Assembly: GCF_022213955.1 (NCBI RefSeq)
Contig: NZ_JAKNTW010000002.1
Location: forward strand, 248,001 to 312,000
Direction of reading: 5' to 3'
Source of the DNA: Dolomitihabitans soli
GTDB taxonomy: Bacteria; Actinomycetota; Actinomycetes; Streptosporangiales; Streptosporangiaceae
DNA: 64,000 nucleotides
Shown here in pieces: positions 41,170 to 50,246 of the stretch (positions are counted from its first letter, which is position 1; each line of letters starts with the position of its first letter). Position numbers and translations under genes: made by a program. The notes under the pieces are model-generated. The model ran no database searches and was not told the DNA's origin. It was given only the letters and a program-made list of their open reading frames with translations.

Positions 41170-42020
41170 CCTCCCACCTGATCGGGCTGATCGGTGCGGG
41201 CGTCGGGCCCTCGCTCAGTCCTCCCCTGCACGAACACGAGGCCGACTGCCACGGCCTTCGCTACCAGTACCGCCTCATCGACATCGCCGAGCTCGGACTC
41301 GGCGCGGAGGCGGCCGGTGACCTCGTGCGGGCGGCCCGGCGATTCGGCTACACCGGGCTGAACATCACCCATCCGTGCAAGCAGACCGTCATCGAGCACC
41401 TGGACGAGCTCTCACCGGACGCCGCGATGCTCGGGGCCGTCAACACCGTGGTGTTCGACGGAGACCGCGCCATCGGGCACAACACCGACTGGACGGGCTT
41501 CGCCGAGTCCTTCGCCCGCGGGCTGCCGGACGCGTCCACCCGCCAGGTCGTGCAACTGGGGGCGGGCGGCGCGGGAGCGGCCGTCGCGCACGCGCTGCTG
41601 ACCCTCGGCGCCGACCGGATCACCCTCGTCGACGTCCAGCCCGATCGGGCCGGATCGCTGGCCGCCGAACTGACGGCCCGGTTCGGCGCCGGGCGCGCCC
41701 TGGCCGCGACCGCGGGCGAGCTGGCCGGGCTGCTGCCGGCGACGGACGGCCTGGTCAACGTCACGCCCACCGGGATGGCGGCGCATCCCGGTCTGCCGCT
41801 GCCCGCCGAACTGCTCCACCCGGCCCTGTGGGTCGCCGACGTCGTCTACCGCCCGCTGGAGACGGAGCTGCTCCGCCAGGCGCGGGCGCTGGGCTGCCGG
41901 ACCCTCGACGGCGGGGGCATGGTCGTCTTCCAGGCCGCCCACGCCTTCCGCCTGTTCACGGGACGCGAACCCGACGCCGAACGGATGCTCACCCACCTGA
42001 CCGACCTGGTCAGCGCCTGA
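41166..42020 (+). CDS. Shikimate/quinate dehydrogenase
   Basis: 284 residues of AroE fold. The substrate domain has SLSPPLHEHEAD and LNITHPCKQTVI. The catalytic Lys is in PCKQ and the Asp in GHNTDWTGF. The dinucleotide loop is LGAGGAGAAVAHAL (GxGxxG), followed by VDVQ. An Asp at the strand end favours NAD over NADP, as in catabolic quinate/shikimate dehydrogenases (QsuD-type). The setting is catabolic rather than biosynthetic: oxidation of shikimate/quinate to 3-dehydro compounds. Two overlapping RBS-like purine runs (GGAGAAGAGAGA) precede the ATG. Confidence 0.9.
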   Translation: MTSHLIGLIGAGVGPSLSPPLHEHEADCHGLRYQYRLIDIAELGLGAEAAGDLVRAARRFGYTGLNITHPCKQTVIEHLDELSPDAAMLGAVNTVVFDGDRAIGHNTDWTGFAESFARGLPDASTRQVVQLGAGGAGAAVAHALLTLGADRITLVDVQPDRAGSLAAELTARFGAGRALAATAGELAGLLPATDGLVNVTPTGMAAHPGLPLPAELLHPALWVADVVYRPLETELLRQARALGCRTLDGGGMVVFQAAHAFRLFTGREPDAERMLTHLTDLVSA

Positions 42021-42033
42021 GAGGCAGGACACA

Positions 42034-43848
42034 ATGCGCAAATCCATCGCCACCGTGTCGCTCAGCGGCACCCTGGCCGAGAAGCTGACCGCGATCGCCG
42101 ACGCGGGATTCGACGGCGTGGAGATCTTCGAGAACGACCTGCTGGCCAGCCCGCTGTCGCCCGAGGAGGTACGCCTGCGCGCCGCCGACCTCGGCCTGAG
42201 CATCGACCTCTACCAGCCGTTCCGGGACTTCGAGGCGGTCCCCGCCGACGTCCTCGAGCGGAACCTGCGTCGTGCCGAGCACAAGTTCGCCGTGATGGAA
42301 CGGCTCGGCGCGCCCCGGTTGCTCGTCTGCTCCAGCGTCTCCCCCGACGCCGTCGACGACGACGCGCTCGCCGCCGGGCAGCTCCGTCTGCTCGCCGAGC
42401 GGGCGGCCGAGCACGGCATCGAGATCGCCTACGAGGCGCTCGCCTGGGGCCGTCACGTCAACGAGTATCTGCACGCCTGGCGGATCGTGCGGATGGCCGA
42501 TCACCCCGCCCTGGGCACCTGCCTGGACAGCTTCCACATCCTGTCGCGCGGCTCCGATCCCGGCGGCATCGAGGCGATCCCCGGCGAGAAGATCTTCTTC
42601 GTCCAGCTCGCCGACGCCCCGCGGCTCGCGATGGACGTCCTGCAGTGGAGTCGCCACTACCGCTGTTTCCCCGGGCAGGGCGGCTTCGACGTGGCGGGCC
42701 TGGTGGCGCACGTCCTGCGTAGCGGCTATTCGGGACCGCTGTCGCTGGAGGTGTTCAACGACGTCTTCCGGCAGGCCGACACCGCCCGCACCGCGGTCGA
42801 CGCGATGCGGTCGCTGATCGCTCTGGAGGAGTCCGTCGCCCGGCACCTGCCCCAGGCCGCGGCGCTCGCCGTACCGCCAGGACCGGTCGTCCCCACCGGA
42901 TTCGCCTTCGCCGAGCTGGCCGCCTCCGACACCGCCGAGCTCAGCGGCCTGCTGACCGCGCTCGGGTTCGCGCGCACGGGCGTGCACGGCGGCAAACCGG
43001 TCGAGCTCTGGGAGCAGGGCGACGCCAGGATCCTGCTGAACGCGGGCACACCGGAGCGGGATCCGGCGCTCGCGGCCATCGGGCTGGAGAGCCCCGACCC
43101 TGCGGGTTCCGTCAAGCGCGCGCAGGCGCTGCTCTCGCCGGTCCTGCCTCGCCACCGCGCCCCGCACGACACCCCGCTCGACTCGGTCTCCGCCCCCGAC
43201 GGCACCGCCTTGTTCTTCTGCCGTACGGCACAGCCGGACCACCCCAGCTGGACCGACGACTTCACCGGCGTCCCGGTGGACGCGGCGCGCGACGAGATCA
43301 CCCGCATCGACCATGTGGCGCTCACCCAGCCGTGGCACCACTTCGACGAGGCCGCGCTGTTCTACCGCAGCGTCCTCGGCCTGCGCCCGCACGAGAGCCT
43401 GGAGCTGGCCGACCCCTACGGTCTGCTCCGAAGCCGGGCCGTGACCGGCGCGGACGGCGCGGTCCGGATCGCGCTGAACGTGGCCCACGTCGGCTCGCAC
43501 GTCTCCCACCCGGACACCCCCTGGCAGCACGTGGCGCTGGCCTGCCGGGACATCGTCGCCACGGCCCGCCGGCTCCGTGCCCTCGGCGGCGTGCTGCTGC
43601 CGATCCCCGGCAACTACTACGACGATCTCGAAGCCCGCCACGACCTGGGGCCCGAGCGGCACCGGACGCTCAGGGAGCTCGGCCTGCTCTACGACCGTGA
43701 CGCGCGGGGCGAGTTCCTGCATCTCTACACGGTCACCGTGGGGCGGGTGTTCTTCGAGATCGTCCAGCGGGCCGGCGGCTATGACGGCTACGGCGCGCAG
43801 AACACCCCCATCCGGCTGGCGGTCCAGCACGCGCCTGCCGACCGGTGA
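42034..43848 (+). CDS. 3-dehydroshikimate dehydratase with C-terminal HPPD-like VOC domain
   Basis: 604 residues. Residues 1 to about 280 are an AP-endonuclease-2/xylose-isomerase TIM barrel (MRKSIATVSLSG, EIAYEALAWGRHVNEY, LDSFHILSRGSDP, EKIFFVQLADAP) that binds a divalent metal. Residues of about 290-604 are two VOC modules like 4-hydroxyphenylpyruvate dioxygenase (ITRIDHVALTQPW, late VFFEIVQRAGGYDGYG). This two-part form is known for bacterial QuiC-type dehydroshikimate dehydratases, which make protocatechuate. The RBS GAGAGGCAGGA lies between it and the dehydrogenase, 13 nt away. The next steps (protocatechuate dioxygenase) are not in the window. Confidence 0.88.
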   Translation: MRKSIATVSLSGTLAEKLTAIADAGFDGVEIFENDLLASPLSPEEVRLRAADLGLSIDLYQPFRDFEAVPADVLERNLRRAEHKFAVMERLGAPRLLVCSSVSPDAVDDDALAAGQLRLLAERAAEHGIEIAYEALAWGRHVNEYLHAWRIVRMADHPALGTCLDSFHILSRGSDPGGIEAIPGEKIFFVQLADAPRLAMDVLQWSRHYRCFPGQGGFDVAGLVAHVLRSGYSGPLSLEVFNDVFRQADTARTAVDAMRSLIALEESVARHLPQAAALAVPPGPVVPTGFAFAELAASDTAELSGLLTALGFARTGVHGGKPVELWEQGDARILLNAGTPERDPALAAIGLESPDPAGSVKRAQALLSPVLPRHRAPHDTPLDSVSAPDGTALFFCRTAQPDHPSWTDDFTGVPVDAARDEITRIDHVALTQPWHHFDEAALFYRSVLGLRPHESLELADPYGLLRSRAVTGADGAVRIALNVAHVGSHVSHPDTPWQHVALACRDIVATARRLRALGGVLLPIPGNYYDDLEARHDLGPERHRTLRELGLLYDRDARGEFLHLYTVTVGRVFFEIVQRAGGYDGYGAQNTPIRLAVQHAPADR

Positions 43849-43902
43849 GCGCACCGCCGTAGGATGAGGCCCGACCAGGATTCGTGATCCCAGTGGAGCC
43901 CC

Positions 43903-44571
43903 ATGTCCGCCCGACCCGCCACCCGTGCAACCGGGGACCGTCAGCGTGACGCCGACCGCACCAAGGCGGACATCCTCGAGGTCGCCCAGCGCGAGTTCGC
44001 CCGGTACGGCTACGCCGGCGCCAGGGTGGACGAGATCGCCGCCCTGACCCGGACCACCAAACGGATGATCTACTACTACTTCGGCGGCAAGGAGCAGCTC
44101 TACATCGCCGCCCTGGAGAAGGCGTACTCCGAGGTCAGGACGGTCGAACGGACGATCGACGTGGAGCATCTGGCGCCGGTCGAGGCGATCCGCACGCTCG
44201 CCGAGGTGACCTTCGACCACCATGACGCCCATCGCGACTTCATCAAACTCGTCAGCATCGAGAACATCCACCAGGCCGAGCACATCCGCAAGTCGGAGGT
44301 GCTGGCGAACCTGGGCACCCCCGTGCTCGACCTGATCACCCGGATCCTCGACGCCGGCCAGGCCGGTGGTCAGTTCGTCACCGAGGCCGACGCCGTCGAC
44401 GTGCACATGATGATCAGCGCGTTCTGTTTCTTCCGGATCGCCAACCAGCACACCTTCGGCGCGCTGTTCGGGCGTGACCTGACCACACCCGAGCACCGGG
44501 ACCGGCATCGCCAGATGATCGGCGAGATGGTCGTCGCCTATCTCACCGGCGCGGGCGGCGACCGGCCGTAA
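43903..44571 (+). CDS. TetR-family regulator of the shikimate locus
   Basis: 222 residues. HTH at about 20-65 (ADILEVAQREFARYGYAGAR, TRTTKRMIYYYF), ligand domain of the AcrR/TetR_C type (FIKLVSIENIHQAEHI). It is the only TetR gene between sites A-C and lies at the end of the locus, so it is the best candidate to bind ACGTACTAGTTCGT. The ligand may be 3-dehydroshikimate or protocatechuate (inference). Its own promoter region shows no such site, so it may be read through from site B. Confidence 0.9.
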   Translation: MSARPATRATGDRQRDADRTKADILEVAQREFARYGYAGARVDEIAALTRTTKRMIYYYFGGKEQLYIAALEKAYSEVRTVERTIDVEHLAPVEAIRTLAEVTFDHHDAHRDFIKLVSIENIHQAEHIRKSEVLANLGTPVLDLITRILDAGQAGGQFVTEADAVDVHMMISAFCFFRIANQHTFGALFGRDLTTPEHRDRHRQMIGEMVVAYLTGAGGDRP

Positions 44572-44621
44572 CCGCGAACCGGCCGCTCGTCGCGGGAGGC
44601 GGCCCGCCGGCGCCTGCCGAG

Positions 44622-44668
44622 GACCGGGCCGCTCGTCGCGGGAGGGCAGGCCCGCCCGCGGCCCGGTC
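44622..44668. terminator. Terminator between convergent tetR and ThuA genes
   Basis: GACCGGGCCGC (44622-44632) pairs with GCGGCCCGGTC (44658-44668), 11 bp, 25-nt loop. A GGCCGCTCGTCGCGGGAGG direct repeat overlaps it. Confidence 0.55.
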
Positions 44669-44674
44669 AGCTCG

Positions 44675-45673
44675 TCACCGGCAGAACGGCGACATGCCGG
44701 CCGCCGACTTGATGCCCCCCAGGAGATGCCGCAGGAAGAACTCGTCGCCTTCCAGCGGCTCGTCGGTCCAGGTCCTGACATCGTGTCCGAGCGTGGTCAC
44801 CCAGGAACGGCCGCCGTCGTAGTACTGGCACCAGGAGACCGGGTGGTTCCCGCCGTGTCCCGGGTGGCCGAGGTTGCCGCGCGCGCCCTGGGCCATGGTG
44901 TTCTCGTCGACCTCGGTGAGGACCCGCACCCGGGTGGGGGCCGGCACGAGGTTGTACCACTCGTCGGTGAACGTCCAGCGGCCGGGCAGCCCCTGGGTGG
45001 AGACGTCCTTGCGGCCGACGGTCCGCACCTCGGCGGGCTGGTTGGGGCCGTGGTCGTAGAAGTTGGCGTTGCCGAGCAGCCCTTCGTACCAGGGCCAGTT
45101 GTACTCGGTGCCGAAGGCGTTGTGCACGCCGACGAACCCGCCGCCCGCTCGGACGTACTGCCGCAGCGCGGTCTGGGCGCCGTCGTCGAGCGCGTCGCGG
45201 GTGGTGCTGAGGAACATCACCGCGCTGTACTTCAGCAGGCTCTGCGCGCTGGCGAGCCGGGTGACGTCCTCGGTGTAGTCGACGGCGAACCCGTTCTCCC
45301 GGCCCAGCTCGATCACGGCCTTGACGGCGACGTTGTCGTCGTTCAGCGGCGGGTTCAGGCCCGGTCCGAGGGGTGTGCCGAGGTGGGCGTGGCGCGGGCC
45401 GGCCGTACGGGTGTAGACGAGCAGCCGGTGGCCGGCGGCGGGTGGGAAGCTCCCCCAGTCGTGGTAGCAGCGGGGGTCGGTGCCGCGGCACACGCCGTAG
45501 TCGGGATCGCCCAGATTCTGGGCTCCCCCCTGCTCGTGGCCGCGGACGGTCGCGCCGTCCCGGTCGTGGGCGCGGACGGTCGCCGCGGTGGGCAGGGCGA
45601 AGGTGAGCACGACCGCTGCGGTGCTCACGACGGAGATGACGGCGGTGCACAGCGTCGAGCGTCTGATCCGCAT
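44675..45673 (-). CDS. Secreted ThuA-like domain protein
   Basis: 332 residues. Signal peptide (MRIRRSTLCTAVISVVSTAA...) and then a ThuA domain from about 75: LLVYTRTAG, FLSTTRDAL, GGGFVGVHNAFGTEY, FTDEWYNLVP, GRSWVTTLGH and FLRHLLGGI. The start at 45673 is fixed by GAGAGG 7 nt upstream. Homologous to the cytoplasmic ThuA at 18453. It is divergent from the beta-propeller gene, with two GGTCC palindromes between them. ThuA modules often accompany quinoprotein-like enzymes in sugar oxidation outside the membrane. Confidence 0.88.
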   Translation of the reverse strand: MRIRRSTLCTAVISVVSTAAVVLTFALPTAATVRAHDRDGATVRGHEQGGAQNLGDPDYGVCRGTDPRCYHDWGSFPPAAGHRLLVYTRTAGPRHAHLGTPLGPGLNPPLNDDNVAVKAVIELGRENGFAVDYTEDVTRLASAQSLLKYSAVMFLSTTRDALDDGAQTALRQYVRAGGGFVGVHNAFGTEYNWPWYEGLLGNANFYDHGPNQPAEVRTVGRKDVSTQGLPGRWTFTDEWYNLVPAPTRVRVLTEVDENTMAQGARGNLGHPGHGGNHPVSWCQYYDGGRSWVTTLGHDVRTWTDEPLEGDEFFLRHLLGGIKSAAGMSPFCR

Positions 45674-45689
45674 GGGGAACCTCTCGCTA

Positions 45690-45706
45690 GGTCCGCTATA
45701 TGGACC
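45690..45706. promoter_or_regulatory. IclR-type operator 1 (GGTCC-N7-GGACC)
   Basis: GGTCCGCTATATGGACC lies 17 nt upstream of the ThuA start. Read on the other strand it begins GGTCCATA, as does the site at 51166. Confidence 0.55.
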
Positions 45707-45854
45707 GTTAGAACCACCTAGAGGATCGTAGAGTAACCAGTGGATCTGCCGCCGACAAGGCCCGCGTGCAGTCCGCGAAACACCGGCGTCATCGCCGATC
45801 CCCTCTTGTGCGCGCCTCGCCACCGGCTTAGTGTGCGTCCATTAAACGGTTCTG

Positions 45855-45875
45855 ATGGTCCGTAGAACGGACCAT
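45855..45875. promoter_or_regulatory. IclR-type operator 2, perfect 9-bp palindrome
   Basis: ATGGTCCGT, AGA, ACGGACCAT: a perfect 9+3+9 dyad 54 nt before the beta-propeller start. A related GGACCGTTAGAACC lies near the ThuA side (45702-45715). Confidence 0.65.
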
Positions 45876-45928
45876 ATCCGCTCCTGTCACCGACGCCCGC
45901 GAGATCCCGTGTCACTCGGAGATCCCGC

Positions 45929-48121
45929 ATGACCGAGAAGAGGCAGCGCATGCGAGGACAGACGACGGCCGTGGACAGACGGCGATTCCTCGCCGGGGCC
46001 GCGGCGGCGACCGCCGGCGCGGCGGCACTGGCCGGCTCCGGCGGTACGGCCCACGCGGACGGTGCACCGGAGCCGGCGTCGCCCGCGCCCAGGCAACCCG
46101 GCGGCTTCGGGCAGGCGGGGAAGGACTACCCCAAGGTCTGCGGCGACCTGGCCAACACGAACCACTCGACGCTGAAGAGGATCACCCCGCGCAACGTCAA
46201 GCAGCTCGGCGGCGCCTGGCACGTCAACCTCGAAGGCGGCAGCAGGACCAGTTCCCAGCAGAGCACCTGCGTGGTCCAGGACGGCGTGCTCTACGTCCAG
46301 TCGACCCAGCAGAACGTCTTCGCCGTCGACGGCAGGACCGGCGAGATCAAGTGGAAGACCAACCTCGGGACCAAGACGACGAACATGCGCGGCGTGGCGG
46401 TGGCCGAGGGCCTGGTGTTCTCGACCTCCGGAGCCAACATCGTCTACGCGCTCGACCAGGAGACGGGGGCGATCGTCTGGCAGAAGCAGCTGATCACCGA
46501 GGACGAGGGCGGCGAGGACAGCGGGTGCGACCCCGAGAACGGCCAGTGCGGCGGTCTCACCGGAACGCTCGCCGGCGCGGTCGTCCACTGGGACGGCCTG
46601 ATCTACGTCGGCATGCAGGGCAGCACCGGCGGGGCCCGCGGGCGGGCGTACGCGCTCGAGGCGGCCACCGGTGAGATCGCCTGGATCTTCTGGAGCGCGC
46701 CGGGAGAGGGGCAGTTCGGCAACGACACCTGGGAGGGCGAGTCCTGGCGGACCGGTGGCGCGGTGCCGTGGATCCATCCCGCGATCGACCCGGATCTCGG
46801 CCTGGTCTACTGGACCTTCGGCGGCTCCTATCCGAGGCTCGACGGATCGAGCAGGGGCGGCGACAACCTGTTCGCCAACTCGATCGTCGCGATCGACGCC
46901 AAGACCGGCAAGCGCCGGTGGCACTTCCAGTCCGTCCACCACGACATCTGGGACCTCGACAACGTGATGGCTCCGGTGCTGGTCGACCTCCGAATCGAGC
47001 GGCGGACGCGCAAGGTCGTCGTCTACGGCAGCAAGGTCGGCATGTTCTACGTTCTCGACCGGGTCACCGGTGAGCCCGTGCACGGCGTCGAGGAGCGCCC
47101 GGTGCCGCAGGAGGCCAGGCAGAAGACCTCGCCGACCCAGCCGTACCCGGGCGGCGAGCCGTACATCACCCAGGCGCCGACCTTCGGCGACGCCACCCGC
47201 CCGGTGCCCTTCTACGCGTGGGGCGGGCTCTACACGCCGCACTGGGACCGGGCGACCATCATCTTCCCCGGCGCCGGCGGCGGCGGGGACTGGGCCCACC
47301 TGTCGTTCAGTCCGGAGACGGGCTGGATCTACGTCGGCTACGGCCTGATCAACTCCGGCTTCTCCAACTCCAGGGGCGGCCGGGTCAACACGTCCAGGCC
47401 GCTCGGCGAGTACTTCGCCGGCGGCATCGCGGCGGTGGACCCGCGGACCAACGAACCGGTCTGGACCCTGGACCGGGAATGGTCGCTGGCCCACGGCAAC
47501 GGCATCCTGACCACCGCGGGCAGGGTCATGTTCCAGGGCGGCCCCGACGGCGTCCTGCAGGCCATGGACGACACCGACGGCAAGGTGCTCTGGAGCTTCC
47601 AGACCGGCGCGGGCGTGCACACCAGCCCGATCAGCTACGAAATCGACGGCGAGCAGTACATCGCCGTCTTCGCGGGCGGCAACGGCCTGCCCTATCCGGA
47701 CATCCCCAAGGGAGACCACCTGTGGGCGTTCAAGCTCGGCGGCAAGGTGGCGCCGGCGCCCGCGCCCGTCCCGCCCAAGAAGCGCAACGACGTCCGCGCC
47801 GCCGCGGTGGCGGGTGACACGGTCACCCTCGGCCGCGTCTGGGACACCGCGAACCAGCGGCCGGGGACGACGGAGAACACGGTCGCCCAGAACGCCATGT
47901 CACCGCAGCACCTGCGGGTGCCCGTGGGAACGACCGTCACCTTCGTCAACCCGGCCGACAACGCCTTCGCGCACGCGGCCGTGTCGTTCTTCGAGTCCGA
48001 GTTCGACAGCGGGGTCCTGATGCCGGGGCAGTCCTTCACCCACACCTTCACCGTCCCCGGCGAGTACTTCTACAACGACGCGATCTTCCCCCAGAACACC
48101 GGAAAGATCGTCGTCCACTGA
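45929..48121 (+). CDS. Tat-exported PQQ-type beta-propeller (quinoprotein-like) with C-terminal cupredoxin fold
   Basis: 730 residues. Twin-arginine signal DRRRFLAGAAAA near residue 20. Beta-propeller of about 60-620 with repeated W-motif blades (GDGRTGEIKWKT-like AVDGRTGEIKW, ALDQETGAIVWQ, DAKTGKRRWHF, AMDDTDGKVLWSF). HHDIWDLD and GGLTGTL are typical of PQQ alcohol/glucose dehydrogenases. The last 105 residues are a plastocyanin-like sandwich (VPVGTTVTFVNPADNAFAH, GEYFYND). The Cys expected in the copper loop is replaced (YFYNDAIFPQN), so type-1 copper binding is doubtful. Two Cys (CDPENGQC) are spaced rather than vicinal. Substrate unknown. GC-rich hairpin terminator follows. Confidence 0.88.
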   Translation: MTEKRQRMRGQTTAVDRRRFLAGAAAATAGAAALAGSGGTAHADGAPEPASPAPRQPGGFGQAGKDYPKVCGDLANTNHSTLKRITPRNVKQLGGAWHVNLEGGSRTSSQQSTCVVQDGVLYVQSTQQNVFAVDGRTGEIKWKTNLGTKTTNMRGVAVAEGLVFSTSGANIVYALDQETGAIVWQKQLITEDEGGEDSGCDPENGQCGGLTGTLAGAVVHWDGLIYVGMQGSTGGARGRAYALEAATGEIAWIFWSAPGEGQFGNDTWEGESWRTGGAVPWIHPAIDPDLGLVYWTFGGSYPRLDGSSRGGDNLFANSIVAIDAKTGKRRWHFQSVHHDIWDLDNVMAPVLVDLRIERRTRKVVVYGSKVGMFYVLDRVTGEPVHGVEERPVPQEARQKTSPTQPYPGGEPYITQAPTFGDATRPVPFYAWGGLYTPHWDRATIIFPGAGGGGDWAHLSFSPETGWIYVGYGLINSGFSNSRGGRVNTSRPLGEYFAGGIAAVDPRTNEPVWTLDREWSLAHGNGILTTAGRVMFQGGPDGVLQAMDDTDGKVLWSFQTGAGVHTSPISYEIDGEQYIAVFAGGNGLPYPDIPKGDHLWAFKLGGKVAPAPAPVPPKKRNDVRAAAVAGDTVTLGRVWDTANQRPGTTENTVAQNAMSPQHLRVPVGTTVTFVNPADNAFAHAAVSFFESEFDSGVLMPGQSFTHTFTVPGEYFYNDAIFPQNTGKIVVH

Positions 48122-48141
48122 CGCACCCGCCGCGCGATCGA

Positions 48142-48168
48142 GCGCCTGCCGCCACCCGCGGCAGGCGC
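48142..48168 (+). terminator. Strong terminator after the beta-propeller gene
   Basis: GCGCCTGCCGC, loop CACCC, GCGGCAGGCGC: 11 perfect pairs, 21 nt after the stop. Confidence 0.75.
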
Positions 48169-48245
48169 CGCGTGCTTGCCCGAGCAGTTCATGTAGACGG
48201 CGGCCTCCTCGCCACCGGCCTGCAGCACCTGCCGCCGCTCCGCGT
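48169..48245 (-). pseudogene. L-asparaginase II fragment
   Basis: The minus strand reads ERRQVLQAGGEEAAVYMNCS and continues GKHAA, matching the central motif (MNCSGKHA) of actinobacterial asparaginase II. Only about 25 residues survive. Upstream the frame enters the lyase gene and downstream it falls into the terminator hairpin. It is evident debris of a deleted gene. Confidence 0.6.
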
Positions 48246-49004
48246 TCACGACCCGAGGTGGACCGGCAGGATCGAGGGCGGTATCGGCCCCTTGTTGCGG
48301 CGGCCCTGCTGCGACTCCTCCCAGGCGTGGGCCAGGATCCCCACACTCCTGCTGAGCACGAACAAGCCCCTGGCCAGCGGGGCGGGGAAGCCGAGCTCGG
48401 CGTAGACGACCGCGGTCGCCCCGTCGATGTTCATCGGAATCGGCGACGTCCGGCCCCGGTTCAGCACCTCCTCCACCTGGCGGGCGGCCTCCAGATGCCG
48501 CCCGGGGACGACGCCGTCGGCGACCGCGGCGTCCACCAGGGCCAGGAGCGGGTCGCGGCGGGGATCCCGGGTGTGGAAACGGTGCCCGAAGCCGGGAAGG
48601 TACCTGTTCCGGGTCCGCCACGCCGTCACGGCCGCCACCGCCGAGCCCCGCGACAGAACGTCGTCGAGGAGTTCCACGCACTGCTGGCCCGCGCCTCCGT
48701 GGGAGTCGCCCAGCACGTTGACGCCCGAGGCGATCGCGTTGTTGAGGCCGACCCCGCAGGTCGCCGCCATCCGCGCGACCGCGATGGAGGGCGCGTGCGG
48801 GCCGTGGTCGACCGAGGAGACCAGGGCGGCCTCCAGGAGCGCCGACCGCCGGGGATCAGGCAGCTCACCTCTCAGCATGAGCCAGATGACGTCGGTGAAA
48901 CCGACCCTGCCGATCAGGTCCTGAACCGGCCGTCCGCGCAGCTCGATGACGTCGGGCGCGATCCGGGACACGCCGGTCGCCCACCAGCCGGCGGCGTCGG
49001 TCAT
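48246..49004 (-). CDS. Citryl-CoA lyase (citrate-synthase-like family)
   Basis: 252 residues, about two thirds of a citrate synthase, lacking the small N-terminal part. Seen: VGFTDVIWLMLRGELPD, GVNVLGDSHGGAGQQC (substrate His region), LPGFGHRFHTRDPRRDPL (second His) and PIPMNIDGATAVVYAELGF. These are features of the short citryl-CoA lyases that split a citryl-CoA-like thioester to acetyl-CoA and a keto acid. The start overlaps the CoA-transferase stop (TGATG), so the transferase probably supplies the CoA ester that this lyase cleaves. Confidence 0.85.
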   Translation of the reverse strand: MTDAAGWWATGVSRIAPDVIELRGRPVQDLIGRVGFTDVIWLMLRGELPDPRRSALLEAALVSSVDHGPHAPSIAVARMAATCGVGLNNAIASGVNVLGDSHGGAGQQCVELLDDVLSRGSAVAAVTAWRTRNRYLPGFGHRFHTRDPRRDPLLALVDAAVADGVVPGRHLEAARQVEEVLNRGRTSPIPMNIDGATAVVYAELGFPAPLARGLFVLSRSVGILAHAWEESQQGRRNKGPIPPSILPVHLGS

Positions 49005-50188
49005 CAGCTGTTCACCTCCTCGACCTGGGCGGAGTCCGTCGCGGCGAACTCGTCGTTGTGCTGGCCGAGCAGCGGCGGAGGGGTCGCCGGCCGCAGGGGG
49101 GCGTTGTCGACCAGCACACCGTTGCCGATGACCGTCAGCCGGCGGCCCGAGCCGTCGGGGAACGTCAGATCGGTGAAGAAGCCCCGATGTCTGAGCTGGT
49201 CCAGGGCCAGGGCCTGCCGTACCGTCAGGATCCTGGCGGCGGGCACGCCGGCGCCGGCGAGGTCGTTCTCCCATTCCAGGGCCGGCCTGGTGCGCAGCAC
49301 CTCGCCGAGTTCGCGGTTCAGGGCCTCCCGGTTGAGTTTGCGCGCCTCCCGGCCGGCGAACCTGACGTCGTCGACCAGCTCGGGGCGTCCGATCAGGCCG
49401 CAGAGCGACTCGAACTGTTCCTGGCGGTTCGCCGCGATGTTGAGCAGCCCGTCGGCCGTCTCGAAGGTGCCCGAGGGGGCCGCGGTGGCGTTCTGGTCCC
49501 CCATCGGCTCGGGCTCCACGCCGCTGACGAGATAGTTGGAGACCGGCCAGCCCATCGCGGACACCGACGCCTCCAGCATCGACAGGTCGAGGAAACAACC
49601 CTTGCCGGTACGGCTGCGCCCCGCGAGGGAGGCGGACACCGCCATCGCCGCGACGAGACCGCCCACCGTGTCGGAGACGGGGAAGCCGACCCGCAGGGGA
49701 ACGGTCTCGGGCGTCCCGGTGATGCTCATCATGCCCGACAGGCCCTGAATGATCTGGTCGTAGGCGGGAGCCGCGCTCATCGGCCCGCTCTGCCCGAAGC
49801 CCGAGATGGCGCAGTACACGAGCCGTGGGTTGAGTTCCCGCAGCCGATCCCACCCGTAGCCGATGCGGTCCAGCACGCCGGCCCGGAAGTTCTCCAGCAG
49901 GACGTCCGAACTCCGCACCAGCGCTTCGAAGGCGACCCGGTCGTCCTCGTCCTTGAGGTCGAGCTCCACGGACTTCTTCCCCGCGTTCTGCGCGAGGAAG
50001 GACGCGCCGATCCCGGCTTCGTTGAGGTCGGGATCGGAGCCGAGACTGCGTGCGAGATCCCCGCGTCCGGGCATCTCCACCTTGACCACTTCGGCGCCGA
50101 GCAGCATCAACTGGTAACTGCAGTACGGCCCGGCCAGCACGTTGGTCAGATCGACGACCCGGACTCCCGACAGTGGTAGCTCCTGCAT
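49004..50188 (-). CDS. CaiB/BaiF-type (class III) CoA-transferase
   Basis: 394 residues. Characteristic VVDLTNVLAGPYCSYQLMLL at the start, AQNAGKKSVELDLK, then VLLENFRAG and the mid-domain DQIIQGLSGMMSITG. The acyl-carrying Asp lies in the interlocked-ring fold of family III transferases, which move CoA between carboxylates (formyl-, succinyl-, itaconyl-CoA and others). AAGGAG before the ATG. First of a two-gene unit with citryl-CoA lyase under the IclR gene upstream. Together they could degrade a tricarboxylate or methylated dicarboxylate (inference). Confidence 0.9.
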   Translation of the reverse strand: MQELPLSGVRVVDLTNVLAGPYCSYQLMLLGAEVVKVEMPGRGDLARSLGSDPDLNEAGIGASFLAQNAGKKSVELDLKDEDDRVAFEALVRSSDVLLENFRAGVLDRIGYGWDRLRELNPRLVYCAISGFGQSGPMSAAPAYDQIIQGLSGMMSITGTPETVPLRVGFPVSDTVGGLVAAMAVSASLAGRSRTGKGCFLDLSMLEASVSAMGWPVSNYLVSGVEPEPMGDQNATAAPSGTFETADGLLNIAANRQEQFESLCGLIGRPELVDDVRFAGREARKLNREALNRELGEVLRTRPALEWENDLAGAGVPAARILTVRQALALDQLRHRGFFTDLTFPDGSGRRLTVIGNGVLVDNAPLRPATPPPLLGQHNDEFAATDSAQVEEVNS

Positions 50189-50246
50189 TCGCGCACTCCT
50201 TCAGCGGCGACGCCCAGGGCGACGCCGTGTTCCGTGGGCCGACGGG

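Noticed and set aside
42010-44781. 923-codon open frame on the minus strand
   Set aside because: Shadow of the shikimate locus genes in a high-GC genome; no motif and no RBS.
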